Source: Streptomyces sp. HB132
Lineage (GTDB): Bacteria; Actinomycetota; Actinomycetes; Streptomycetales; Streptomycetaceae
Reading direction: 5' to 3'
NCBI RefSeq assembly: GCF_016909575.1
Contig: NZ_JAFBGA010000002.1
Coordinates: 310,001 to 374,000 of the forward strand
Length of the DNA: 64,000 bases
Shown in pieces: positions 8,425-18,432 of the stretch. The notes beneath the pieces were generated by a model. It did not search any database and was not told where the DNA came from. It saw only the letters and a program-made list of their open reading frames with translations. The number at the start of each line of letters is the position of its first letter. Position 1 is the stretch's first letter. The translations under genes and the position numbers were made by a program.

Positions 8425-10089
8425 ATGACCCATCCCACCACCCCCGCCGCGTCCCTCAGCTGCTCCGCCCTGTCCTTCCGGTGGCCGGACGGCACCGAGG
8501 TCTTCGACGGGCTGTCCCTCAGCATCGGCCGGGGCCGCACCGGGCTCGTCGGGACCAACGGATCGGGCAAGTCCACCCTGCTGCGGCTGCTGGCCGGCGT
8601 GCTGAAGCCGTCCGCGGGCTCGGTGGCCGTCGGCGGACACCTCGCCCACCTCCCGCAGAACATCACCCTCGACACGGACCGCCGCGTCGAGGACGCCCTC
8701 GGCATCACCGAGCGGCGTACGGCGCTGCGCGCGATCGAGGCCGGCGACGTCGCCGATGAGCACTTCGAGACGGTCGGCGACGACTGGGACGTCGAGGAAC
8801 GGGCCCTGGCGACCCTGGGGTCGCTCGGCCTCGGCGACATCGGCCTCGACCGCACCGTGGGTCAGCTGTCCGGCGGCGAGACGGTGCTGCTGCGGCTGGC
8901 GGCACTGCTGCTGGAGCGCCCCGACGTCCTGCTCCTCGACGAGCCGACCAACAACCTCGACGTGTTCGCGCGCCGCCGGCTGTACGAAGCCGTCGAGTCC
9001 TGGCGCTCCGGCGTGCTCGTCGTCGTCAGCCACGACCGTGACCTGCTGGAACGGGTGGACCGCATCGCCGATCTGCGCGCCGGTTCGGTGAGCTGGTACG
9101 GCGGCGGCTGGTCGGCCTACGAGGAGGCCCTGGCCACCCAGCAGGAAGCGGCCGGACGCATGGTGCGGGCCGCCGAGTCCGACGTACGCCGTCAGAAGCG
9201 CGAGCTGGAGGAGGCGCGTACCAAGGTCGCCCGCCGCCAGCGGCACAACAAGAAGATGGACGCCGAGCGGCGTGCGCCGAGGATCGTCGCCGGGGCGCAC
9301 AAGAGGTCCTCCCAGGAGGCGGCGGGCAAGCTCCGCGGGCTGCACGAGGACCGGCTCCAGGACGCGCGGGAGCGGCTGGACACCGCGTCGGAGGCGGTCA
9401 GGGACGACGCCGAGATCCGGGTGCGGCTCCCGCACACCGCCGTTCCGGCGGGCCGTACGGTGCTGAGCGTGCAGGGGCTCACCCCCCGCTTCGGCAGGCT
9501 GCGGGAGGGCTCGCTCCACGTCCAGGGGCCGGAACGCGTCGCACTCGTCGGCCGCAACGGGGCGGGCAAGACGACACTGCTGCGCACCCTCACCGGGGAG
9601 CTCGCGCCTGCGTGCGGCGAGGCCCGGACCCATGTGCCGCTGCGCTTCCTGCCGCAGCGCCTCGACGTGCTGGACGACGGGCTGAGCGTCGCCGCGAACG
9701 TGGCCCGGACGGCGCCCGGGACCACCGACAACGAGATCCGGGCGCAGCTGGCCCGCTTCCTGTTCAAGGGAGCGCGCGCCGAGCAGCCGGCCGGCACGCT
9801 GTCGGGTGGTGAACGCTTCCGCGCCGCCCTCGCCGCGACGATGCTCGCCACACCGGCACCGCAGCTGCTGATGCTGGACGAGCCGACCAACAACCTGGAC
9901 CTGGCCAGTGTGCGGCAGCTGACGAGCGCGCTCGGGGCCTACGAGGGCGCGCTGCTGATCGCCGGGCACGATCTGGCGTTCCTCGAGTCGGTCGGCATCA
10001 CCCGCTGGCTGCTCGTGGGGGAGGAACTGACGGAGCTGGGAGCCGAGGAGGTGCGCGAGCTGCTGGGCGCACCCGACGCGATCGTGTAG
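8425..10089 (+). CDS. ABC-F ATPase (ribosome protection / translation factor type)
   Basis: A 554-residue protein with two nucleotide-binding domains and no membrane segments, the layout of ABC-F proteins that act on the ribosome, either as antibiotic-resistance factors or as translation factors. NBD1: Walker A at 43-51 (GTNGSGKST), LSGGE at 148, then D-E-P-T-N-N-L-D. A charged, Lys/Arg-rich linker (about 235-330) is the P-site tRNA interaction motif. NBD2: Walker A at about 376-383 (GRNGAGKT), LSGGE at about 459, and a second D-E-P-T-N-N-L-D. The ATG at 8425 has GCGAGGA upstream. A long leader precedes the gene. Which drug, if any, it counters cannot be said. Confidence 0.9.
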   Translation: MTHPTTPAASLSCSALSFRWPDGTEVFDGLSLSIGRGRTGLVGTNGSGKSTLLRLLAGVLKPSAGSVAVGGHLAHLPQNITLDTDRRVEDALGITERRTALRAIEAGDVADEHFETVGDDWDVEERALATLGSLGLGDIGLDRTVGQLSGGETVLLRLAALLLERPDVLLLDEPTNNLDVFARRRLYEAVESWRSGVLVVVSHDRDLLERVDRIADLRAGSVSWYGGGWSAYEEALATQQEAAGRMVRAAESDVRRQKRELEEARTKVARRQRHNKKMDAERRAPRIVAGAHKRSSQEAAGKLRGLHEDRLQDARERLDTASEAVRDDAEIRVRLPHTAVPAGRTVLSVQGLTPRFGRLREGSLHVQGPERVALVGRNGAGKTTLLRTLTGELAPACGEARTHVPLRFLPQRLDVLDDGLSVAANVARTAPGTTDNEIRAQLARFLFKGARAEQPAGTLSGGERFRAALAATMLATPAPQLLMLDEPTNNLDLASVRQLTSALGAYEGALLIAGHDLAFLESVGITRWLLVGEELTELGAEEVRELLGAPDAIV

Positions 10090-10167
10090 CCGGTGGTGTA
10101 CTGGAAGGGTGCGGGTCGACGCCAGGACCCGCCCCGGACACCACCGGCCACCGATCCGGATCACGCC

Positions 10168-10860
10168 ATGCACCGTCCCCATGTCCTCCGAGACGTTCCC
10201 CGGGCCCTCGCGGGCGTCGCCGTCGTCCTGCTCGCGGCCGGCGGCCCGGCCGTGGCGGCGGCCACCGGGCCTCCCCCGGTCGCCGCGGCGGCGGTGGCGG
10301 CACCCGCGGGCCGGTCCACCGGACCGCCGTCCGACCGGACCGCCCCCCGTACGGAGACCGCGGAGCTCACCATCCCGTCGATCGGAGTGACGGACCTGCG
10401 CGTCGTTCCGTACGAGGGGACGACGGACGACGGGCCGGGGACCCGCATCCAGGACCGCGGGGTGGCCGCAAGCCCGTACGGCGAACACGGCGGCGTCGGG
10501 CCGGGTGAGATCGGGAACTACCTCGTGACGGCCCACCGGCTCTCCGCCGGCGGCCCGCTCCGTGAGCTGCCCGCGCTGGAGAAGGGCGACGCGGTCCTCG
10601 TCACGGAGGGCGGCACGGTCTACGAGTACCGGATCACCGAGAACCGGCAGACATCCTTCCGGTCCGAGCGCTCGCTCGCCGAACAGCGTGCCGAGGTGCC
10701 GGGCGAACCCGGTGAGGAGCCGACCCGCGCGATGATCACCCTCTCCTCCTGCGCGACTCCCGAGGACGACGCTGCCGGGAACCTCTGGCGCGACGCCCAC
10801 CACAATCCTGAGCACCGCATCGACAGGGTCGGCGTGCTCGTGTCCTCCCGGCCCGCCTGA
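10168..10860 (+). CDS. Class E sortase
   Basis: A 230-residue membrane-anchored transpeptidase that joins sorting-signal proteins to peptidoglycan. An N-terminal hydrophobic segment (about 10-35) is followed by an Ala/Pro-rich linker and the sortase barrel, which starts at the conserved I-P-S-I-G-V. Catalytic residues are visible: His123 in V-T-A-H-R, Cys195 in T-L-S-S-C-A-T-P, and Arg220 (or Arg217) near the C-terminus. Streptomyces class E sortases recognise LAXTG signals and anchor chaplins. No substrate with such a signal lies in this window. I placed the start at ATG 10168, directly before the signal anchor; an in-frame GTG at 10093 is possible. Confidence 0.87.
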   Translation: MHRPHVLRDVPRALAGVAVVLLAAGGPAVAAATGPPPVAAAAVAAPAGRSTGPPSDRTAPRTETAELTIPSIGVTDLRVVPYEGTTDDGPGTRIQDRGVAASPYGEHGGVGPGEIGNYLVTAHRLSAGGPLRELPALEKGDAVLVTEGGTVYEYRITENRQTSFRSERSLAEQRAEVPGEPGEEPTRAMITLSSCATPEDDAAGNLWRDAHHNPEHRIDRVGVLVSSRPA

Positions 10861-10938
10861 ACCACCCCGCCTGCCCCGGGCCCGCTGAACCGGCCCGCAC
10901 GGACCGGCCGCACCGACCGGCCGTGGCGGCGGGGCCGT

Positions 10939-13368
10939 TCACGAACCTCCGGGCATGTCGGTCGGCAGCTCCAGCCACCGCGCCGTACCCGGGTCGACGA
11001 CGTACGCGCTGCCGTCCAGCCTGACCCTTACGCCCGGGCGCTCCGAGTCCGGCACGGCGATCCGCAGACGCTCGGCCCGCAGGCGCAGGTCGACGTCCCA
11101 GTGCCGGCGGAACCGCAGCCGCATCCGGAACTTCGAGAGCTGGGGCAGCGTGGCCGGCGCGAGCCACAGGGCGTCGCCACGTGTCTCCAGGCCGGTCATC
11201 CCGCGCTGTACGAAGTCGAGGGTGCCCGCCATGGCCCCGAGGTGGATCCCTTCCTCGGTCGTACCGCCCTGGATGTCCGCCACGTCGCCGATCAGCGCCT
11301 CCTCGCAGTACGCCCATGCGTCGTCGCGGTGCACCCGGGCCAGCACCCAGGCGTGGACGAGGGAGCTGAGCGTGGAGCCGTGGCTCGTGCGCCCCACGTA
11401 GTAGTCGACGGTGGTCCGCCAGGTCTCGTCGTCGAGTTCGTGACCCAACCGCCGGAACAGGGCGGCGAGTTCCTTGGGCGAGAAGAGGTAGCCGAGCATC
11501 AGCACGTCGGCCTGCTTCGACGCCTGGTAACGGTTGACGGTGTCGCCCTCCGCCTCCAGGATCCGGTCGAGGCGCCGGATGTCCCCGTACCGCCCCCGGT
11601 ACCCCTCCCAGTCCAGCTCCGCCAGATCCCCGTACCGGTCGAACTGGCTGATGACACCGCGGTGGTGGGGCACGTGCAGCCGTCGGGAGACGTCGTCCCA
11701 GCGGTCCAGTTCCGCCGGGTCCAGCCGGATCAGTTCGAGGAGCTGGCGGCGGCGGCTCGGGGGCAGGTCGCGACAGAGCTCACCGGCCCGTGCGAGCACC
11801 CAGGCCGCCGTCACGTTCGTGTACGTGTTGTCGTCCAGCCCCGCCGCGTCGGAGTCCGGATAGGCGTCGTGGTACTCGTCGGGCCCGACAACACCCCGGA
11901 TGCGGTAGCGGCCGACGGTCTCGTCCCACTCGGCGCTGTCCGCCCAGAAGCGGGCGATCTGCATCAGCATCTCGGCGCCCTTGGAGTAGAGGTACTCCGT
12001 GTCGCCGGTCGCCTGGCAGTACTGCCACACGTTGTACGCCACCGCCGTCCCGACATGGTGCTGCAGCCGTGACCGGTCGGGCAGCCAATGCCCTGAGCGG
12101 GGGTTGAGATGCACCTCCTGGGTCTCCTCGCGCCCCTCGTCGGCGCTCTGCCACGGATACATCGCCCCGGCCCTGCCCGCCGCGCGCGCGGCGGCGCAGG
12201 CAGCGGGCAGCCGCCGGTGGCGGTAGTCGAGCAACCCCCTGGAGATCTCGGGAAGATGCAGGTTCAGGAAGGGCAGGACGAACAGCTCGTCCCAGAAGAC
12301 GTGCCCCCGGTACGCCTCCCCGTGCAGCCCCCTGGCGGGCACGCCGACGTCGAGTTCCGCGGTGTGCGGGGAAAGGGTCTGGAGCACGTGGAAGAGGTGC
12401 AGCCGCAGGATGCGTCCGGGCTCGCCCGGCACCTCGAGCTTGACCTGCTGCCACAGATCCGCCCAGGCCCGGCGGTGCGAGGCCAGCAGCCGGGCGTACG
12501 GCGGAGCGCCTTCGACCGCGGACACGGCGGCCCGCAGCGGACTGCCGATCGCCGGGTCCCGGGAGGTGAAGAGGGCGACCGTCTTGTCGACGACCGCGTC
12601 GGAGTCCGGGGACAGCGGGAGCAGCAGCGTCTGGTGGACCGCGCGCGGCTCCTGCCGGGCTTCGGCCCGGTGCTCGCCGTTGCGTTCCGGACCGCAGGAG
12701 GCGACGGTGCGGGCGGCCAGCGCGACACCGATGTCCGACTCCACGGTGCGGCAGCGCAGCCACACCGCCTGCTCCGGCTCCGCGCCGGTCTCCCACCCGG
12801 CGAGGTGGCGGTTGGCGAGCTCCCGGTAGCGCGCGACTCCCGCGTTGCGCACGTCGCCGTCGATCCCCGACTCCACCTCCAGCTCCCCCGACCAGCCCTC
12901 GGCGGTGAACACGGTGTGCAGCGCGGCGAGATGAGGATCGCCCATGTGCACCAGGCGCTCCTGCCCGACCGTCAGCCGCCGGCCCTTGCGGTCCTCGTAC
13001 ACCGAGTGCCGGGACAGCGTCCCGGCACGCAGGTCGAGCGACTGCCGGTGGTCCACGAGGTGGTCGTGGTCGGGGGTGAGCCACGGGCCGGGGCGGGCGC
13101 CGGCGGGATGGATGCGGAAGCGCAGCGGCAGCCAGTCGGGAAGGTTGACCATGTCCTCGTTCTCGACCCGGCGGCCCTGGACGGAGGAGGTCAGCCGGTT
13201 GTAGCAGCCGGCCACATACGTACCCGGGTAGTGCGCCTCGCCCGCGGGTGTCTCGGGCGCGGCGCCCCGGGTGGCGAAGTAGCCGTTGCCCAGGGTGCAC
13301 AGTGCTTCACGCAGCCGCTCCTTCTCCGGGTCGTATCCCTCGTACGCCCAGATCCAGCCGCGCGCCAT
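10939..13368 (-). CDS. Glycoside hydrolase family 65 phosphorylase
   Basis: An 809-residue enzyme of the GH65 family, which includes maltose, trehalose, kojibiose and related phosphorylases releasing beta-glucose 1-phosphate, as well as some hydrolases. The N-terminal half is the beta-sandwich with the N-G-Y-F-A-T-R-G signature near the start. The (alpha/alpha)6 barrel carries the catalytic Glu498 in V-G-P-D-E-Y-H. K-Q-A-D-V lies later, and the phosphate-contacting loop G-T-T-E-E-G-I-H-L-G-A-M sits near the C-terminal part. The start codon overlaps the upstream HAD stop by one base (TGATG), so the two are translationally coupled. That pairing strongly suggests a phosphorylase. The disaccharide specificity is not readable. 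Confidence 0.9.
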   Translation of the reverse strand: MARGWIWAYEGYDPEKERLREALCTLGNGYFATRGAAPETPAGEAHYPGTYVAGCYNRLTSSVQGRRVENEDMVNLPDWLPLRFRIHPAGARPGPWLTPDHDHLVDHRQSLDLRAGTLSRHSVYEDRKGRRLTVGQERLVHMGDPHLAALHTVFTAEGWSGELEVESGIDGDVRNAGVARYRELANRHLAGWETGAEPEQAVWLRCRTVESDIGVALAARTVASCGPERNGEHRAEARQEPRAVHQTLLLPLSPDSDAVVDKTVALFTSRDPAIGSPLRAAVSAVEGAPPYARLLASHRRAWADLWQQVKLEVPGEPGRILRLHLFHVLQTLSPHTAELDVGVPARGLHGEAYRGHVFWDELFVLPFLNLHLPEISRGLLDYRHRRLPAACAAARAAGRAGAMYPWQSADEGREETQEVHLNPRSGHWLPDRSRLQHHVGTAVAYNVWQYCQATGDTEYLYSKGAEMLMQIARFWADSAEWDETVGRYRIRGVVGPDEYHDAYPDSDAAGLDDNTYTNVTAAWVLARAGELCRDLPPSRRRQLLELIRLDPAELDRWDDVSRRLHVPHHRGVISQFDRYGDLAELDWEGYRGRYGDIRRLDRILEAEGDTVNRYQASKQADVLMLGYLFSPKELAALFRRLGHELDDETWRTTVDYYVGRTSHGSTLSSLVHAWVLARVHRDDAWAYCEEALIGDVADIQGGTTEEGIHLGAMAGTLDFVQRGMTGLETRGDALWLAPATLPQLSKFRMRLRFRRHWDVDLRLRAERLRIAVPDSERPGVRVRLDGSAYVVDPGTARWLELPTDMPGGS

Positions 13369-14129
13369 CAGTCCTCCCCGTTGATGAGCAGGTCCCCCGG
13401 GTCGGCCACCACGAGGTCGGCACCGTGACGGCGCAGATCTGCGGCGCCCTCGGGGCTGTCCGACCGGTCCACGCCGACGACCAGCCCGAACCCACCCCGC
13501 CGGCCGGCCTCCACCCCTGCCAGCGCGTCCTCCACGACGGCGGTGTCCCCGGGCGGGACCCCCAGGCGCCGGGCCGTCTCGGTGAACAGTGCCGGGTCCG
13601 GTTTGCCCGGCAGGTCCAGGCGGCGTGCCTCGTTCCCGTCGACGACCGCCGTGAACAGGTCGAGGAGACCCGCCGCGGCCAGCAGCTCGGTCGCGTGCCG
13701 GGAGGCCGACGCCGCGGCGAACGGCACACGGGCGTCGTGCAGCACGTGCAGGAGGCGGACCGTCCCGGGCCAGACCGCGATCGGTCGGGTGCGCAGGCTC
13801 CGGGTGAACGCCTCGTCCTTGCGCGCGGCGACGGCCCACACCGTCCCCGTGCCCGGGGAGTCGTCGGGGCTGCCTTCGGGAAGGTCGAGCCCCCTGGACG
13901 CGAGGAAGGCGGCGGCGCCGTCCATGCGCGACCGGCCGTCGACGTAGCGCCGGTAGTCCTCCGTCCCGTCGAAGGGCCGCTGCCCTTCATGGGTGTCCAG
14001 ACAGGCATCGAACGCGACCTTCCAGGCCGAGGCGTGCGCGGGGGCGGAGTCGGTGATCACGCCGTCCGTGTCGAAGACCACGGCGTGTACGGAGAGCAGG
14101 ACTGAGGCCGGTGACGGTGCGCGTGCCAT
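13368..14129 (-). CDS. HAD phosphatase/mutase, beta-phosphoglucomutase-like
   Basis: A 253-residue HAD-superfamily protein. Motif I is F-D-T-D-G-V (Asp20 nucleophile, Asp22 acid/base), followed by a helical cap (about 35-110) of the beta-phosphoglucomutase type. Motif III is K-P-D-P-A-L-F and motif IV is V-V-E-D-A-L-A-G-V-E-A-G. With the coupled GH65 gene it most likely isomerises beta-glucose 1-phosphate to glucose 6-phosphate, so the pair would feed a disaccharide into glycolysis. I took the ATG at 14129, with AAGGGA upstream; an in-frame ATG at 14168 would add 13 residues without a clear ribosome binding site. Confidence 0.83.
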   Translation of the reverse strand: MARAPSPASVLLSVHAVVFDTDGVITDSAPAHASAWKVAFDACLDTHEGQRPFDGTEDYRRYVDGRSRMDGAAAFLASRGLDLPEGSPDDSPGTGTVWAVAARKDEAFTRSLRTRPIAVWPGTVRLLHVLHDARVPFAAASASRHATELLAAAGLLDLFTAVVDGNEARRLDLPGKPDPALFTETARRLGVPPGDTAVVEDALAGVEAGRRGGFGLVVGVDRSDSPEGAADLRRHGADLVVADPGDLLINGED

Positions 14130-14304
14130 GACCGGGTGGTCCCTTCGTCGAGGCGTCCCCCGTTCCATGGCACCAGGTTCCCGTCCGGACCGCTCCTTGT
14201 GGCCACCGGGGCGGATCCGCCGCTCCGACGGCAGGCTCTCGCGGCGACCACGGTAAAAAGTCGCAAAGGTGTCTCTACGTCCCCTTCGGAGCTACCGTAA
14301 AACC

Positions 14305-14523
14305 ATGGCCAGAACCAAGCTTCAGAGCGACAGACAGGCGGAGTACGTGTGTCCGGCCTGCAAGCAGCCCGTCGCGACCACGCTGGCGCGGCACAAGACC
14401 CTCGGCATCTACGTCCCGCACTGGGGACCCGGACCGTGTCACAACCCTGAGTGCCACAGCTACGAGGCGGAGTCCGGCGCATCGTCCGGCGCCGCCCGGG
14501 ACCTGGGCTCCGTCGGCCGGTGA
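14305..14523 (+). CDS. Small zinc-ribbon protein
   Basis: A 72-residue protein with two cysteine pairs, C-P-A-C near residue 19 and C-H-N-P-E-C near residue 48, as expected for a zinc ribbon. The N-terminus is basic (M-A-R-T-K). The C-terminus is Ser/Ala/Gly rich and probably disordered. The ATG at 14305 was chosen over an upstream in-frame start at 14269 because the conserved-looking part begins there. It may bind nucleic acid or a protein partner. It stands alone between the HAD gene and the Rpf gene. I do not recognise a specific function. Confidence 0.65.
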   Translation: MARTKLQSDRQAEYVCPACKQPVATTLARHKTLGIYVPHWGPGPCHNPECHSYEAESGASSGAARDLGSVGR

Positions 14524-14607
14524 GGGACGTTCGCGGTCGGATCTGATCCGAACGGCGGGGCCGGCCTCGTCCGGGGGACACGTGTCCCTCGCGGTGGGTG
14601 CCACGGC

Positions 14608-15567
<960 letters not shown>

Positions 15568-15569
15568 TC

Positions 15570-15935
15570 ATGGCACTGTTCGGTAACGCGCACACCGTCG
15601 ATCCGGCTGCCGCGCAGCGTGACTACGCGCGGCTTCTCGGGCAGGGAGAGCAGGTGCACGCCGCGTATCTGCTGATCCGCGACACGATCCTCTTCACCGA
15701 CCGCAGGCTCGTCCTCATCGACAAGCAGGGAATCACCGGCAAGAAGGTGGAGTACCACTCCGTCCCGTACCGGAGCATCACGCACTTCGCGGTGGAGACG
15801 GCGGGCACCTTCGACCTTGACGCCGAGCTCAAGATCTGGCTCTCGGGCTCCGCCACCCCGATCCAGAAGACGTTCACCAAGGGCGTCGACATCTACGAGG
15901 TGCAGGCCGTCCTCACCCAGTACGTCGCGCGCTGA
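15570..15935 (+). CDS. PH-domain (YvbH/bPH type) protein
   Basis: A 121-residue soluble protein with the bacterial pleckstrin-homology pattern: alternating beta strands (L-L-I-R-D-T-I-L-F-T-D-R-R-L-V-L-I), then K-V-E-Y-H-S-V-P-Y-R-S-I, and a C-terminal helix. These small PH proteins are widespread in Gram-positives; the biochemical role is not established. It has no signal peptide or transmembrane segment. It ends 6 bases before the stop of the convergent amidase gene. Confidence 0.75.
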   Translation: MALFGNAHTVDPAAAQRDYARLLGQGEQVHAAYLLIRDTILFTDRRLVLIDKQGITGKKVEYHSVPYRSITHFAVETAGTFDLDAELKIWLSGSATPIQKTFTKGVDIYEVQAVLTQYVAR

Positions 15936-15941
15936 GGGCCG

Positions 15942-16676
15942 CTACCGCTTCACGTCCCGCAGTCCGGCCATCTCGGCCCGGACGGCGGGCAGTGCCGCGT
16001 AGAGCGCTTCGCCGGGGCAGTACGTCTGGAAGGTGTCGCGGTGACCGGCCACGGCGTGGAGGTGGACGACCTCGCCGCGCTCGTACACGCTGTCGTCGTT
16101 CGTCGAGACCATCCGCACGAACCCCTGTGGGTCGACGGCGCGGTCCAGTTTCCACGCGCCCACCTTCGCGATCCCCTCGATGAGCGCCTTGGGCACCGGC
16201 ACGCCGGGGCCGAAGGTGCCGAGGGCCGCGATGCCGACGCTGTGCGCGTTGAACCCGGTGGTGTGGGCCCCTCGCACGGAGCGCCCGACGCCGCCCGCCC
16301 GTCCCTCGTATATCGTCCCGCAGCGGTCGACGACGAAGTTGTAGCCGATGTCGTCCCAGCCCTCGCCCCGGACGTGCATCTCCTCCATGGCCCGGAGCAT
16401 CTTGGGGGCGTCGGCGCAGTCGTACCGGTTGGTGTGCCCGGTGTGATGGACGAAGACGGCCTTCACCGTCCCCGTGTACACCGCGTCCTCCTTCACCATG
16501 CTCTCGTCCGCGTGCCACTGCGCCCGGCTGACGATCGCGGGCCGCGGGGCCCCGGCCGGAGCGGCCTGCTTCGCGGTGGCGTTCTCGGGTGCGCCCAGCC
16601 GCACCGGCGCGTCCCTGAAGACCAGGAAGGCCAGCGGCACGACCATGGCGCACACGGCGGTTCGGCGAAGCCACAT
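15942..16676 (-). CDS. N-acetylmuramoyl-L-alanine amidase (PGRP family)
   Basis: A 244-residue secreted or membrane-anchored zinc amidase that cuts the bond between MurNAc and L-Ala in peptidoglycan. A hydrophobic N-terminus (about 5-22) serves as signal or anchor. The amidase/PGRP domain starts at R-A-Q-W-H and continues with V-F-V-H-H-T-G-H (zinc ligand), I-G-Y-N-F-V-V-D-R-C-G-T-I-Y-E-G-R, and the C-terminal G-H-R-D...T-Y-C-P-G-E zinc and catalytic segment. All key residues are present. I chose ATG 16676, where the signal begins, with GGTGG upstream; an in-frame ATG at 16736 is an alternative. It lies next to the Rpf gene, so this is a small cell-wall hydrolase neighbourhood. Confidence 0.85.
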   Translation of the reverse strand: MWLRRTAVCAMVVPLAFLVFRDAPVRLGAPENATAKQAAPAGAPRPAIVSRAQWHADESMVKEDAVYTGTVKAVFVHHTGHTNRYDCADAPKMLRAMEEMHVRGEGWDDIGYNFVVDRCGTIYEGRAGGVGRSVRGAHTTGFNAHSVGIAALGTFGPGVPVPKALIEGIAKVGAWKLDRAVDPQGFVRMVSTNDDSVYERGEVVHLHAVAGHRDTFQTYCPGEALYAALPAVRAEMAGLRDVKR

Positions 16677-16769
16677 AGGGCCACCATGCGCGCTGACCAG
16701 CCACGTCGCAGGAACCCGCGTCCGATCGGGTGACATGCGGCACCGCGTCGCACATCACCCTCCGAGCGG

Positions 16770-17411
16770 TCAGGAAGCGGCGACCGCCTGCTGCTCCATG
16801 ATCCGTGCCGCGCGGTGCGGGGACGTGTCGAGCCGGGCCAGCACGCCGGGGACCGCGTTGTTGGGGAGGATGAGCTCGAAGAGCGCCGATATCTCGGCGA
16901 CCAGGTCCGGCGGCTCGGCCATGGACTCGGTCACCAGCTGAACCCCGGTCCACGCCCCGACGACCAGCCGGGACGTGGCCTCCGGATCGACGTGCGGAAG
17001 GAGCTCACCGCGCTCCTTGGCCTCGGTCAGCATCTCCGTCCCGATGGCGATCCAGTCCGGCCAGCGGGTACCGAAGAGGCTGCGCGCCCGTGGGTCGACG
17101 GACAGCCGGATCGAGGCGCTGAGAAGGGGCTCCCGGGGCAGCCGGTAGGCGAGCAGGAGCGCCATGTCCACCCACTCCTGCAGCTTGAAGGTCTGCGGAG
17201 TGACCCCGTCCGAGGTCACCGCCTCCTGGAGGACACCGCGGGCCAGCTCTTCCTTCGAGGTGAAGTGGAAGTACAGCGCACCCCGTGTGAGACCGGCCCG
17301 GTCGAGGATCGCGGCGATGGTGGCCGCGTCGTAGCCGTGCTCGTCGAAGACCTCGGCGGCGGCTTGCAGAAAGATCCGGCGCGTGCGGATCGCCCGTTGC
17401 TGTCGTGCCAA
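16770..17411 (-). CDS. TetR-family gamma-butyrolactone receptor (ScbR/ArpA type)
   Basis: A 213-residue repressor. The N-terminal helix-turn-helix (about 8-55) has R-A-I-R-T-R-R-I-F-L-Q-A-A-A and G-A-L-Y-F-H-F-T-S-K-E-E-L-A, a sequence characteristic of the ScbR/ArpA/BarA group rather than of general TetR proteins. The C-terminal domain with its tryptophans (W-V-D-M-A, W-P-D-W) forms the ligand pocket. The receptor binds autoregulatory elements and leaves DNA when the butyrolactone accumulates. It is divergent from the AfsA-type synthase across 90 bp that contain an ARE-like inverted repeat, the classical scbR/scbA arrangement. It could instead be a pseudo-receptor, but linkage to the synthase argues for a true one. 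Confidence 0.85.
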   Translation of the reverse strand: MARQQRAIRTRRIFLQAAAEVFDEHGYDAATIAAILDRAGLTRGALYFHFTSKEELARGVLQEAVTSDGVTPQTFKLQEWVDMALLLAYRLPREPLLSASIRLSVDPRARSLFGTRWPDWIAIGTEMLTEAKERGELLPHVDPEATSRLVVGAWTGVQLVTESMAEPPDLVAEISALFELILPNNAVPGVLARLDTSPHRAARIMEQQAVAAS

Positions 17412-17450
17412 CTCGCGCTCCCCTTTGAACGTGCATAACGCTACTTCAAA

Positions 17451-17472
17451 AAGTACCGGTGAGCCGGTATCA
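17451..17472. promoter_or_regulatory. ARE-like operator between GBL receptor and synthase
   Basis: The inverted repeat TACCGG (17454-17459), TGAG, CCGGTA (17464-17469) sits between the divergent starts. The outer bases AAGTAC and GTATCA are spaced by 10 bp, the half-site spacing of autoregulatory elements bound by ScbR-type receptors. Its centre resembles the known scbA/scbR operator of S. coelicolor as I remember it. It overlaps the likely promoters of both genes. Confidence 0.65.
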
Positions 17473-17501
17473 TATCAGCGCCGTAACACCTATTTTGCGC
17501 C

Positions 17502-18428
17502 ATGTCCGGGAGGGCCGTGCCCGACATACCCGCTGTTCCGTACCCCCCGCTCTCCGCGGCCGAGGGACGGAACGGCATCCGCAAGGAGTACGTCCACCTG
17601 GGACGTTCCGACATGGTTCTCCTCACGTCCTGGCAGCGCGAGGAAGATGGCGAGTTCTCGCTCTCCGCGAGGTGGCCGGCGCCCGCCGGCGGTCCGGCCT
17701 ACGACATGCGGATGCTCACACAGACCGTCCGGCAGAGCGGTCTGACCATCGCGCATGCGGCGTACGGCGCACCCCTTTCCGATCACACCGTGCTGAGCTA
17801 CTTCGACTTCACGGTCGCGCCCGGCTTCGCAGTACCCGCCGACGCGCCCTGCGACCTTACTGTCGAGGTCACCGTAAAGAATGCCAAGGTGCGTGGGAAC
17901 AGGGTCAGTTCACTGGACATGGACTTCCGCATCCTCCGGGACGGCCGCTTGGTGGCCCGCGCGGATTCCGAGTTCGGCTGGCTCTCGACGCGCGTCTACC
18001 GCCGGCTTCGCGGCGAGCACTTCGACGTCGACTGGAACGCGTGGCCGTTGCCCGCTCCGGTCGAACCCCGCACCGTCGGCCGGAGCACGCCCGTCGACGT
18101 GGTCCTGTCGGCCGGTGACCACCCACGGCACTGGCAGTTGCGCAACGACGTGGACAACGCGGTGCTCTACGACCACCCGGTGGACCACGTCCCGGGGCTC
18201 GCCCTCATGGAAGCGGCGCATCAGGCCGCGAACGCCGCGCTGTACCCCGCGCCCTTCGAGCCGACCAGCGTCACCAGCGCGTTCGAGCGGTACGCCGAGT
18301 TCGACCGCCCCTGCTGGATCGAGGCCGAGACCCTGCCGGCCGCCCCCGGAGAGACCTCCGTCGTGGTCACGGCGACGCAGGAAGGAGAAACGGTCTTCCG
18401 GGGCCGGCTGAGCGGACCCTGCGGCTGA
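17502..18428 (+). CDS. AfsA/ScbA-family gamma-butyrolactone biosynthesis protein
   Basis: A 308-residue protein with two AfsA hot-dog repeats (about 20-150 and 185-305). The second repeat carries V-D-H-V-P-G-L-A-L-M-E-A-A-H-Q-A-A and F-E-R-Y-A-E-F-D-R-P-C-W-I, a signature of AfsA/ScbA. These enzymes condense a beta-keto acyl thioester with dihydroxyacetone phosphate, the first step to the gamma-butyrolactone autoregulator. The gene is divergent from its receptor. It ends 4 bp before the stop of the convergent short-chain reductase, which may catalyse a later step. No strong ribosome binding site precedes the ATG; I kept 17502 because the conserved part begins near residue 25. No antibiotic cluster follows within the window, so the signal may act elsewhere. 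Confidence 0.87.
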   Translation: MSGRAVPDIPAVPYPPLSAAEGRNGIRKEYVHLGRSDMVLLTSWQREEDGEFSLSARWPAPAGGPAYDMRMLTQTVRQSGLTIAHAAYGAPLSDHTVLSYFDFTVAPGFAVPADAPCDLTVEVTVKNAKVRGNRVSSLDMDFRILRDGRLVARADSEFGWLSTRVYRRLRGEHFDVDWNAWPLPAPVEPRTVGRSTPVDVVLSAGDHPRHWQLRNDVDNAVLYDHPVDHVPGLALMEAAHQAANAALYPAPFEPTSVTSAFERYAEFDRPCWIEAETLPAAPGETSVVVTATQEGETVFRGRLSGPCG

Positions 18429-18432
18429 CGGC

